Assembly: GCA_050115555.1 (NCBI GenBank)
Contig: JASFQI010000268.1
Coordinates: forward strand, 1-6,900
DNA from: JASFQI01 sp050115555
GTDB taxonomy: Bacteria > Desulfobacterota > DSM-4660 > Desulfatiglandales > HGW-15
Length of the DNA: 6,900 nucleotides
Reading direction: 5' to 3'
Below the pieces are notes generated by a model. It saw only the letters and a list, made by a program, of their open reading frames with translations, was not told the DNA's origin and made no database searches. How positions within the stretch are numbered: position 1 is the stretch's first letter; every line of letters starts with the position of its first letter. The position numbers and the translations under genes were made by a program. Positions 1-4,929 of the stretch are shown here, piece after piece.

Positions 1-1
1 G

Positions 2-190
2 GCTCTTGATACTACCCGAGAGGAGCCCCACCGCCTTGTGGCCGTTCCCCACGGTATCGTTGAACGCCCGGACCGCCTTGCGTCCCCGGTCGTATCCCGC
101 CTTAATGGCGTTCCCGGCCTTTTGGGTTGTGGCCTTCACTCCTTTGGCCGTGGCCGTGATCAGGATCTCTACCTTGTTTTTGCCTTGCAT
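2..190 (-). CDS. Tail tape measure protein (N-terminal end only)
   Basis: The first 63 residues; the gene continues beyond the left edge. It starts at ATG 190, with GAGGGAG close upstream, and an in-frame stop at 214-212 excludes a much earlier start. The visible part is MQGKNKVEILITATAKGVKA followed by a basic Ala-rich helix (TTQKAGNAIKAGYDRGRKAVRAFNDTVGNG). This resembles tape measure N-termini: a short beta strand 'KVEILITA-AKG' and then repeating helices with Ala, Lys and Thr. Position directly after tube and chaperone supports the call. Such proteins set tail length and are usually very long, so most of the gene should lie outside. The identity rests on an N-terminal fragment and gene order. 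Confidence 0.77.
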   Translation of the reverse strand, partial: MQGKNKVEILITATAKGVKATTQKAGNAIKAGYDRGRKAVRAFNDTVGNGHKAVGLLSGSIKS

Positions 191-207
191 GCTCCCTCTG
201 CTTGTGC

Positions 208-223
208 CAGCCTATAAAGGCTG
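208..223. other. Small hairpin between opposing starts
   Basis: CAGCCT-ATAA-AGGCTG is a perfect 6-base-pair inverted repeat with a 4-base loop. On the minus strand it lies just upstream of the tape measure ribosome site and overlaps the stop of the -1 frame (214-212). On the plus strand it ends two bases before the GGAGG of the small gene. No T-run follows on either strand, so it is not a typical terminator. Confidence 0.45.
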
Positions 224-225
224 CT

Positions 226-230
226 GGAGG
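226..230 (+). promoter_or_regulatory. Ribosome binding site of the plus-strand small gene
   Basis: GGAGG, 6 bases before ATG 237, on the strand opposite to all other genes. Its quality is a main reason for taking this small open frame seriously. Confidence 0.5.
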
Positions 231-236
231 TTGGTT

Positions 237-437
237 ATGCTTTCGTCCATCATCAAGATCTTTTTCGGTATCCCTGTGTTCCTGATCCCCTTCGATCTCG
301 GGCTGTCGTTCGTCTCGGCTCTTCTGTCTCTGGTGGGCCTGACCCTGATCCTCTCGGGCGCCGCCGGCATTATGAACACCGTCAACAACCTGAGAAGAAG
401 GATCTCCACGCCTTCCTGTTCGCCTGACCCATCCTGA
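237..437 (+). CDS. Small opposite-strand membrane protein (putative)
   Basis: 66 residues, the only plus-strand gene candidate in the window. It fills most of the 191-base gap left on the minus strand between the chaperone stop and the tape measure start, and overlaps the chaperone 3' end by 56 bases (tail to tail). ATG 237 has a perfect GGAGG at 226-230 with 6 bases of spacing. Two hydrophobic segments are seen, about 4-18 (SIIKIFFGIPVFLIP) and 23-46 (LSFVSALLSLVGLTLILSGAAGI), joined by a short DLG turn. They are followed by Arg53-55 and a polar end, which suggests a helical hairpin with both ends in the cytoplasm. Leu is mostly CTG/CTC and Ile nearly all ATC, unlike shadow frames. I do not recognise a family. 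A moron-type membrane protein is a guess; no promoter or terminator could be confirmed. Confidence 0.5.
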   Translation: MLSSIIKIFFGIPVFLIPFDLGLSFVSALLSLVGLTLILSGAAGIMNTVNNLRRRISTPSCSPDPS

Positions 438-876
438 CCGCCAGGGCCATGCCCCGAAGGCGCTCCTTTTCGAGCCTTCCCGACTCGCGAAGCGCCGTCA
501 TAAAGAAGCCCCAGCCGTAATCCCAAACACCCGCATGACCTCGCTCGATGAGCTTGCAGGCACATTGGTCCAGGGTATCCGGGCCGAGCGGCTGTGCGCC
601 GCTCTGTTGAGCGCTGCTCCGGCGCTTGAGCCGCTCCTCAGGCGGGTTGAAATACGCTGCATTGACCTCCTCGATGGCCGCCCACAATTTCCGGACGCCC
701 ATCCGGGTCAGGCCTGCGATTTTGCGGGCATCCTCCCCCACCGACAAAGGCAGCAACCAGTCCATCGCACGCCCGGGATCCTCCGCAGGCTCCAGGAGCC
801 TGCGGACGTCCCGGACCCGGAACTCCCTGACCGTGAAACGCTTGCCGCCGATCGCGAAGGTCTTTTGCTTTCTCAT
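382..876 (-). CDS. Tail assembly chaperone-like protein
   Basis: 164 residues, starting at ATG 876, 16 bases after the tube gene stop. No clear ribosome site is seen, so translation may depend on the tube gene. The position between tube and tape measure is that of the tail assembly chaperone (lambda G/GT). The N-terminal part (1-76) is a beta start (KTFAIGGKRFTVREFRVRDVRRLLEP) then helices up to LWAAIEEVNAAYF, as in G-like proteins. After a polar linker (77-102) comes a second helical part, CKLIERGHAGVWDYGWGFFMTALRESGRLEKERLRGMALAVRMGQ in 105-151, which resembles what other phages add only through a -1 frameshift (T part). Here it is in one frame, so both parts may be fused. A -1 frame is nevertheless open to 212 (see findings). 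Chaperones coat the tape measure while the tube grows and are absent from the finished virion. Confidence 0.72.
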   Translation of the reverse strand: MRKQKTFAIGGKRFTVREFRVRDVRRLLEPAEDPGRAMDWLLPLSVGEDARKIAGLTRMGVRKLWAAIEEVNAAYFNPPEERLKRRSSAQQSGAQPLGPDTLDQCACKLIERGHAGVWDYGWGFFMTALRESGRLEKERLRGMALAVRMGQANRKAWRSFFSGC

Positions 877-892
877 ACCGGTTGCCGCGTGC

Positions 893-1657
893 TTAATAGA
901 AGATCACGTCCCACGCCCCGTCCGCGGTATCCAGGATCTCGCCCGTAAGCTCCAGAGTGGCATAATCGTCGGTCAGCCAGTTGAGGTCGCCGCCCGGCGT
1001 GAGCTCGGCCTTGTACACGAGCACCTCGCAGTCGCGGTTGTTGGCCTGGTCCTTGCCGATCAGCCGGATAAAGGCCTCGATCTTATTGAGCTCCAGGCCG
1101 TCCACCTTGAACCCGCCGGTGATGGCCAACCAGGTGGAGCCGACTTTCAGGGACTCTTCGTCCGAGATGCTGCCGCCTGAAAGCGCCTTGATCCGGCCTA
1201 CCTGATAGTCCACCTCGTAGTCCGTGTTCTCGACATACGTGGTGGTCTCGGTAGAGTCCTTCACAGTGGGAGCGTTTTCCGGATCCAGATTGCGATTGCT
1301 CAGCTTGGTCCACTTATCCAAGTGGGCGGTCACGGTCTCGGGGCTGGAGGTGTTGTCGCCCGCGGTCTGGGTATAATCCGCGTCGGTCCCCAGCATGGCC
1401 AGGGCCAGGTTTTTCCGGTTGATATCGGTCAGGGTGATCTTGAGTTCCTGCTTGATCTTGACGATCGTGCTGCCGATGGTCTTGCCGTAATTCTCCCGGC
1501 GGAACCCGGTTTGCTCCTTTTTCTCGACGCTCGGCGCGTTGATGGCGAAAGCCGAGGCATTACCCACGTCCAGTTCGCCGGTCAGATTGCCGTCGCTGCC
1601 ATAGACGTCGATGTTGAGATCGCCGCTGCCTAAAAAGCCTTCCTCTTCGTATGCCAT
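893..1657 (-). CDS. Major tail (tube) protein, siphovirus-like
   Basis: 254 residues, starting at ATG 1657, with AGGAGAGG just upstream. The composition is that of a tube protein: acidic, beta-rich, no membrane segment, no signal peptide. Tube-like signatures are VKIKQELKITLTDINRKNLA with ALAMLGT (66-91), a YVENTDYEVDYQVGRIKALSGG block (141-162), and a C-terminal EVLVYKAELTPGGDLNWL then YATLELTGEILDTADG (211-247). Long-tailed phage tube proteins commonly carry a '-DYEVD---G-I' strand pair and an 'LTGEvL-D' near the end. No sheath gene precedes it, whereas Mu has its sheath (L) before the tube (M). This points to a non-contractile tail. The protein should polymerise as stacked rings around the tape measure. 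The exact family was not pinned down. Confidence 0.83.
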   Translation of the reverse strand: MAYEEEGFLGSGDLNIDVYGSDGNLTGELDVGNASAFAINAPSVEKKEQTGFRRENYGKTIGSTIVKIKQELKITLTDINRKNLALAMLGTDADYTQTAGDNTSSPETVTAHLDKWTKLSNRNLDPENAPTVKDSTETTTYVENTDYEVDYQVGRIKALSGGSISDEESLKVGSTWLAITGGFKVDGLELNKIEAFIRLIGKDQANNRDCEVLVYKAELTPGGDLNWLTDDYATLELTGEILDTADGAWDVIFY

Positions 1658-1675
1658 GTGTCCTCTCCTTTTTTG

Positions 1676-1700
1676 AGTGTCCAGGCGTCAGTGTTCAGGC
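1676..1700. repeat. Short imperfect direct repeat in the gp37-like/tube gap
   Basis: AGTGTCCAGGC at 1676-1686 is repeated as AGTGTTCAGGC at 1690-1700 (10 of 11 identical, 14-base period), in the 70-base gap upstream of the tail tube ribosome site. It may be a binding site or a chance expansion; nothing else supports a function. Confidence 0.4.
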
Positions 1701-1727
1701 CTGCCACCTGAAACCTTTCTCGCCTTC

Positions 1728-2180
1728 TCACCGCCTCGCAACTCCCCTCCGCATCCGGTACTGCGCCACATACACGTACAGCCCGGCGCTGTGGTTGCCG
1801 GCCAGGAAATCTTCTGTCATGCGTTCGGCCGGCTGCCAATCGGATGCAATCCGCTTGCGGTGGAGCAACTCCCGGGCCCCGTCCAGCAGCGCGTACACCC
1901 CCGGGCTTGTGGCGTCCCCAAGCACGGGGGCGCTCCCGCCGCGCTCGTTGCAGTCCCCCACAAACAGCAGCAGGGTCACATCGAGGCGGTCCACGCGGTT
2001 CTGTGTCTCGGACCTGAGGGGCGCGGCCTTGATGTAGATGAAGGGAAAGTTCTGGGTGATATCCTCCAGCTCGTCCACATCCAGTTGCCCCGCCAGGATC
2101 TCCAAGGTCTTGAGGCCCTGGGCCTTGAGAGGTTCGAGCGCGGCGAGTGCTGCGGTTTCTGTTTCTTCGAATTCGTGCAT
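1728..2180 (-). CDS. Mu gp37-like protein, probable tail terminator
   Basis: 150 residues from ATG 2180, chosen because GGAGA lies about 9 bases upstream and the previous gene stops just before it; a longer open frame exists back to 2303 but runs through the DUF1320 gene. Visible features are an N-terminal helical part (MHEFEETETAALAALEPLKAQGLKTLEILAGQLD), the segment NFPFIYIKAAPL, and a beta-strand DVTLLLFVGD followed by a helix, GVYALLDGARELLHRKRI. This is the layout of Mu gp37 / DUF1834 proteins, which share 'FPAV-V------------ ... --l---V---n-r----r--- ... G-Y-ll---r--L'. Position between connector and tail tube fits a tail terminator, which caps the tail tube at its head-proximal end. 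The family call is good; the precise role is an inference. Confidence 0.78.
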   Translation of the reverse strand: MHEFEETETAALAALEPLKAQGLKTLEILAGQLDVDELEDITQNFPFIYIKAAPLRSETQNRVDRLDVTLLLFVGDCNERGGSAPVLGDATSPGVYALLDGARELLHRKRIASDWQPAERMTEDFLAGNHSAGLYVYVAQYRMRRGVARR

Positions 2181-2194
2181 CCTGCCATCTCCGT

Positions 2195-2623
2195 TCAGAA
2201 CCCGCGCATGGTGTCGCGCGAGAAAATCCTCGGATCGCTTTGGATGTCCGGCCGATCCGCGGGCTGGGGCGTGCCCTCCGGATCGTCCTTCCCGAGGGTC
2301 CACTTGCCCTCAGCCACTCCCTCCAGGTACCGGATGGCCGCCTTGTACCGCTCCTTGCGGATCTCGGGCGCGGTGTCCCTTTTCCTCGAAAAGAGGTTGT
2401 AAACGGCGATGTCCACCGAGTACTTGTGGATATTCGCCGGGACCGGTTCGAGGGGCACCGGGTGCCGTGCACCCAGGTACCCGTCGATCTCCGCGTCCGC
2501 ATCCGCGATCGCCTGGTCCACCCGCGCAGTGTTCACCGAACCTGTGCCTTCGTCGTCCGTGAGTCGGATCAACACCGCTTCATCGAGCTGGTCCAGGATG
2601 TCGTCCTGGGTCGAGTAGGCCAC
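2195..2623 (-). CDS. Mu gp36-like head-tail connector protein (DUF1320)
   Basis: 142 residues, starting at GTG 2623, with GGAG a few bases upstream inside the end of the preceding gene. The sequence has the DUF1320 pattern: N-terminal MAYSTQDDILDQLDEAVLIRLTDD, then VDQAIADADAEIDGYLGARHPVPL (35-58), DIAVYNLFSRK (71-81), ERYKAAIRYLEGVAEGKWTLG (91-111), and the ending PRIFSRDTMRGF. DUF1320 proteins resemble gp6-type head-tail adaptors: helical, oligomeric, docking under the portal to continue the DNA channel. That role is inferred from the family. The GTG start and close coupling to the gp35-like gene suggest that translation of the two is linked. The stop lies 14 bases before the next start. 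Confidence 0.9.
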   Translation of the reverse strand: MAYSTQDDILDQLDEAVLIRLTDDEGTGSVNTARVDQAIADADAEIDGYLGARHPVPLEPVPANIHKYSVDIAVYNLFSRKRDTAPEIRKERYKAAIRYLEGVAEGKWTLGKDDPEGTPQPADRPDIQSDPRIFSRDTMRGF

Positions 2624-2626
2624 GGC

Positions 2627-2827
2627 TTACTCCTTCTTCTTTCCCTTGCCGGACTCCTTCCCGGGCTCCGGATCGGGCAGGCCCTCCTGCACGATCAGCA
2701 TGGGCTCGTTTCGCAGCCGTTCCATCTGCGCCTTGTTGAAAAAATCGTCCGGGTAGTCCCTGCCCGCGGACGGATGGGCCATGCCGGCCCGGCGAAAACC
2801 ATCCTGCTTCGACGTGATTCGGATCAT
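2627..2827 (-). CDS. Mu gp35-like (HI1506-type) small protein
   Basis: 66 residues, starting at ATG 2827, with AGGAGG 7 bases upstream. The block IRITSKQDGFRRAGMAHP, then YPDDFF, then ALxxLRNEPMLIV-like residues (QMERLRNEPMLIVQEG, 34-49) matches the small Mu-like protein of the HI1506 / FluMu gp35 group, whose members share 'RITAK-DGFRR-G--HP ... EPML-V'. The function of the group is not well defined; the gene sits between capsid and connector genes in Mu-like phages. The last 17 residues are a charged, probably unstructured tail (PDPEPGKESGKGKKKE). The codons of this tail carry the AAGGAG that serves the next gene, only 3 bases beyond the stop. Confidence 0.85.
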   Translation of the reverse strand: MIRITSKQDGFRRAGMAHPSAGRDYPDDFFNKAQMERLRNEPMLIVQEGLPDPEPGKESGKGKKKE

Positions 2828-2851
2828 GCTGTTTCCTCCTGTCTGTTCGGA

Positions 2852-2864
2852 GCGGCGAAGCCGC
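2852..2864 (-). other. Second small hairpin between capsid and gp35-like genes
   Basis: A perfect 5-base-pair GCGGC/GCCGC stem with a 3-base loop lies 6 bases downstream of the larger hairpin and upstream of the AGGAGG of the next gene. Together the two occupy most of the 72-base gap. No T-run follows. Confidence 0.55.
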
Positions 2865-2870
2865 GTTCTA

Positions 2871-2899
2871 TGAAATCTGCGCGCCCCGCGCGGATTTCA
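2871..2899 (-). other. Strong hairpin directly after the capsid stop codon
   Basis: The minus strand immediately after the TAA of the capsid gene reads TGAAATC, a mismatch position, GCGCG, a GGG loop, then CGCGC, the other mismatch base and GATTTCA. Twelve base pairs with one C/A mismatch close a 3-base loop. No run of T follows, so it is not a standard intrinsic terminator. An mRNA-stabilising or processing element, or a weak terminator that lowers downstream expression, are the likely options. Confidence 0.75.
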
Positions 2900-3778
2900 T
2901 TAGGCCAACCACGGAACCACGAGCAGCTCGGCCGTGCCGAACCATTCGTTGCTTGCGCCGGCCTCGCCAAACTGGTTCTTCAGGATCTTCCGGCCTGCGC
3001 TCTCATTGGTGGGAGCCACCACCAGGTGGGTGGGCGTGATGCCCAGGGGCACACCCTCATCGTTCTTGAAGGCCTGCATGGCGGTCCGGCCGGCCGCGTA
3101 GTTCGTGGCGTTGAGGGTGTCCTGGGAGCCGTATGCGAGCTGCCAGAGCCCGAAACCCACGTTCTTACGGTCATCCACGCCGTAGCGGTACTTGGCGCGC
3201 ATGAAGACGTTCTCGTCGTTGGGCTGGTCCTGGGCCACCAGCTCGGGCTGCTTCCGGCGCTGGAGAATGAGGGGCTTGAGGGGGCGGGAGAGGTCCATCA
3301 GGTACCACCCGCTGCCCGACCCGCCTCCGGTGTTGGAGACGCTCTCGCCGCCTACCGAGTGGTCGTCGTCGAAGAAGTACTGCCCGTCGTAGCAGGGCGT
3401 TTCGAACCCCGCCTTCAGCAGCGCAAAGACCAGGATGTCCGGGTGCTGCTTGGCCGATTGGCCCAGGCCCTGGAGCATGGGCGTGTAAACGCCGATCTGA
3501 TCGTCCTCGATGTCGTCCCGGTCCACCTCCACGGTGGCCTCGTAGCGCTTATTGATGATCTCGTAGTGGAACGCGCTGAGGTCCTTGATGACCCGGTCAC
3601 CGAACCACTCCTTCATCATGGGAAAATCCCCGAGCCACTTGTAGTCCACGCTCTTGCCCGTGGACGGGGCCTCCATCGCCACCTGGCCCTGCATGGACGG
3701 GGCCCCTTCGAACGCCTCGTTGAAGATGGTGGAAAAGCTCCTGTAAATACCGGCCAGGTTTGCCTGGTTGATGATCAT
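2900..3778 (-). CDS. T: Major capsid (head) protein, Mu gpT family
   Basis: 292 residues from ATG 3778, chosen because AGGAGG lies 7 bases upstream; the open frame continues to an ATG at 3820, but that has no good site and adds a low-complexity GPPRKGPGQGGQ leader. Family blocks of the Mu-like major head subunit are clear: an N-terminal NQANLAGIYRSFSTIFNEAF, then YKWLGDFPMMKEW (46-58), YEIINKRYEATVEVDRDDIEDD (72-93), QHPDILVFALLKAGF (111-125) with CYDGQYFFDDDH (129-140), and the end GTAELLVVPWLA. The 292 residues are close to the Mu T length of about 300. The fold is expected to be HK97-like, and many copies form the icosahedral shell. Strong hairpins flank the gene, one right after its stop codon. 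The assignment is firm. Confidence 0.95.
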   Translation of the reverse strand: MIINQANLAGIYRSFSTIFNEAFEGAPSMQGQVAMEAPSTGKSVDYKWLGDFPMMKEWFGDRVIKDLSAFHYEIINKRYEATVEVDRDDIEDDQIGVYTPMLQGLGQSAKQHPDILVFALLKAGFETPCYDGQYFFDDDHSVGGESVSNTGGGSGSGWYLMDLSRPLKPLILQRRKQPELVAQDQPNDENVFMRAKYRYGVDDRKNVGFGLWQLAYGSQDTLNATNYAAGRTAMQAFKNDEGVPLGITPTHLVVAPTNESAGRKILKNQFGEAGASNEWFGTAELLVVPWLA

Positions 3779-3785
3779 GGTCTGT

Positions 3786-3791
3786 CCTCCT
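3786..3791 (-). promoter_or_regulatory. Ribosome binding site deciding the capsid start
   Basis: A perfect AGGAGG, 7 bases before ATG 3778. It fixes the capsid start at 3778 rather than the upstream in-frame ATG at 3820. Confidence 0.85.
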
Positions 3792-3796
3792 TGTCC

Positions 3797-3818
3797 GGGG
3801 CCTTTCCGGGGCGGCCCC
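3797..3818 (-). other. GC-rich inverted repeat ahead of the capsid gene
   Basis: GGGGCC and GGCCCC form a 6-base-pair stem with a 10-base loop, 6 bases upstream of the capsid AGGAGG (3791-3786), inside the 84-base gap after the decoration gene. It could affect capsid mRNA stability or initiation. In a GC-rich gap such a repeat can also arise by chance. Confidence 0.35.
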
Positions 3819-3862
3819 ATGCCCCCTGATTGCGTTGGGTGCTCATGGGCCCGGGGCGGGCG

Positions 3863-4264
3863 TTAGTCGATCTCCACCCACACCTGCCCGTCCGCCGAAT
3901 CCACGCCGAGGCACTTGCCGGCCACGATGCTGTTGTCGCCGCCGTCCGTAGAGACCGTCTCCGCATCCTCCACGTAAACGTCCTCGCCGATATTGGCCAC
4001 GGTCACGGCGTGGGTGGCGGAGTTCTCGAACTTGAACGCCTTTTTCCGGCGCACCTTCACGGTCTTGTCTCCGTTGCCGCCCGAAGAGTTGTCCACGGCC
4101 TCATCGCTACGGCCCATCACGACCAGATCGGCCGTATCCGATGCCGGCACCGCATAGCCATCGGCGTTCCGGGCGCACATCTTGCCCGCCTCGATTTCAG
4201 TGCTTGCAGCCACGCCCAGCGGGATGATGATGCCGTCCTGGTATGGGGTCTTTCTGTCGCTCAT
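3863..4264 (-). CDS. Probable capsid decoration (cement) protein
   Basis: 133 residues, starting at ATG 4264, with GGAGG 8 bases upstream. It lies between protease/scaffold and major capsid, the usual place of a capsid decoration gene. The sequence is acidic, Gly/Ala/Val-rich and predicted all beta. It opens with MSDRKTPYQDGIIIPLGVAASTEIEAGKM-A-NADGYAVPAS; the pattern 'PLGVAA-STEIEAGKM-A-N--GYAVPA' followed by VVMGRSDEAVDNS resembles small decoration proteins such as the DUF2190 group and other Mu-like phage proteins at this locus. One basic patch (KVRRKKAFKFEN, about 69-80) stands out. Such proteins bind the outside of the expanded capsid and stabilise it. The role is inferred from position and composition, not from a decisive motif. 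No signal peptide or membrane segment is present. Confidence 0.72.
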   Translation of the reverse strand: MSDRKTPYQDGIIIPLGVAASTEIEAGKMCARNADGYAVPASDTADLVVMGRSDEAVDNSSGGNGDKTVKVRRKKAFKFENSATHAVTVANIGEDVYVEDAETVSTDGGDNSIVAGKCLGVDSADGQVWVEID

Positions 4265-4329
4265 GATGCTTCCTCCCGTTCGATGCTCGTTGATGGATTT
4301 GAAGCTTCCGGATCAGGTCCAGTCAGGCT

Positions 4330-4929
4330 CTAGGCGTCCTCTTCGCTAACCGGCCCGTACTTCTTCCAGGACTCCTCGCTGACGCCCATCATCTTGTTGA
4401 TATTGACTTGCACCTCATCCGGGGTGTCGCCCGGCTTGGGGTCCTTGACCGTATGGGTCTTCTCCACCGGGATCACGCTGCCCGGTTTCCTGGAGAGCAC
4501 GATCTTCTTGAACTTCTCCGGATCGGTCTTCGCCAGGTCGTTCCCCCATGCCTCGAGCTCGGCCGGGCTGATCTGGCCGTTCTTGAGCGCGCTCTGGGTG
4601 AGCTTATCCGCTTCCATGTCCGAGATTTTCCCGGAAAGGTCCGCCACCTGCCTGGCCAGATCAACGGCCGCCGTATCCCCGGCGGACAGGCTCTTGATCT
4701 TGGCCACAATGACGGATTCCTCCGCCGTATCCTCCGGAAGCGCCAGGGCCGAAAGGACATTCTTGGAGGCAACTACCGTCTCCGTACCGCCGCCCTTGCC
4801 GGCCTCGTCGAGCTTCTTCTGGAGATCTGTGTTCTTGGTCGCGAGGCCCTCCACCGCCTCTACGACCTGGTCCTCCGTGGCCTCGGCCCCGAGGCCGAGC
4901 TTTGCGATCAGCCGTTTCAAAAACTCCAT
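4330..4929 (-). CDS. Z: Nested scaffold protein from internal in-frame start (Mu gpZ-like)
   Basis: 199 residues, identical to residues 166-364 of the protease precursor. An ATG at 4929 lies exactly at the junction between protease and scaffold parts and is preceded by AGGAGG at 4943-4938 with 8 bases of spacing. The ribosome site is written in the codons for the GKEERE linker. In phage Mu the scaffold Z is likewise encoded in frame within the 3' part of I, so scaffold can be made in excess over protease. The product begins MEFLKRLIAKLGLG, is rich in Glu, Lys and Ala, and is predicted largely helical, as expected of a scaffold. The site is seen directly; its use is inferred from Mu. Confidence 0.8.
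   Translation of the reverse strand: MEFLKRLIAKLGLGAEATEDQVVEAVEGLATKNTDLQKKLDEAGKGGGTETVVASKNVLSALALPEDTAEESVIVAKIKSLSAGDTAAVDLARQVADLSGKISDMEADKLTQSALKNGQISPAELEAWGNDLAKTDPEKFKKIVLSRKPGSVIPVEKTHTVKDPKPGDTPDEVQVNINKMMGVSEESWKKYGPVSEEDA

Noticed and set aside
175..218. A sigma-70 promoter for the plus-strand small gene (TATAAA at 213-218)
   Set aside because: The only TTG-type -35 candidates are at wrong distances (22 bases from TTGCAT, far too close from TTGTGC), and TATAAA lies in a hairpin. Not supportable.
1630..2502. A 290-codon minus-strand open frame
   Set aside because: It runs through parts of the DUF1320, gp37-like and tube genes in another frame and gives an Arg/Pro-rich product; the overlapping genes are better supported.
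2871..2899. Intrinsic terminator after the capsid gene
   Set aside because: The stem is strong but no T-run follows on the minus strand, so it is listed as a hairpin, not a terminator.
3779..3820. Upstream start for the capsid protein at 3820
   Set aside because: It adds a Gly/Pro-rich leader unlike Mu-type capsid proteins and lacks a good ribosome site, while ATG 3778 has AGGAGG at ideal spacing.
2147..3829. A 560-codon open frame on the plus strand
   Set aside because: It lies antisense to the DUF1320, gp35-like and capsid genes, whose families are clear and whose ribosome sites are strong. Long antisense open frames are common in GC-rich genes, and the translation shows no recognisable domain.
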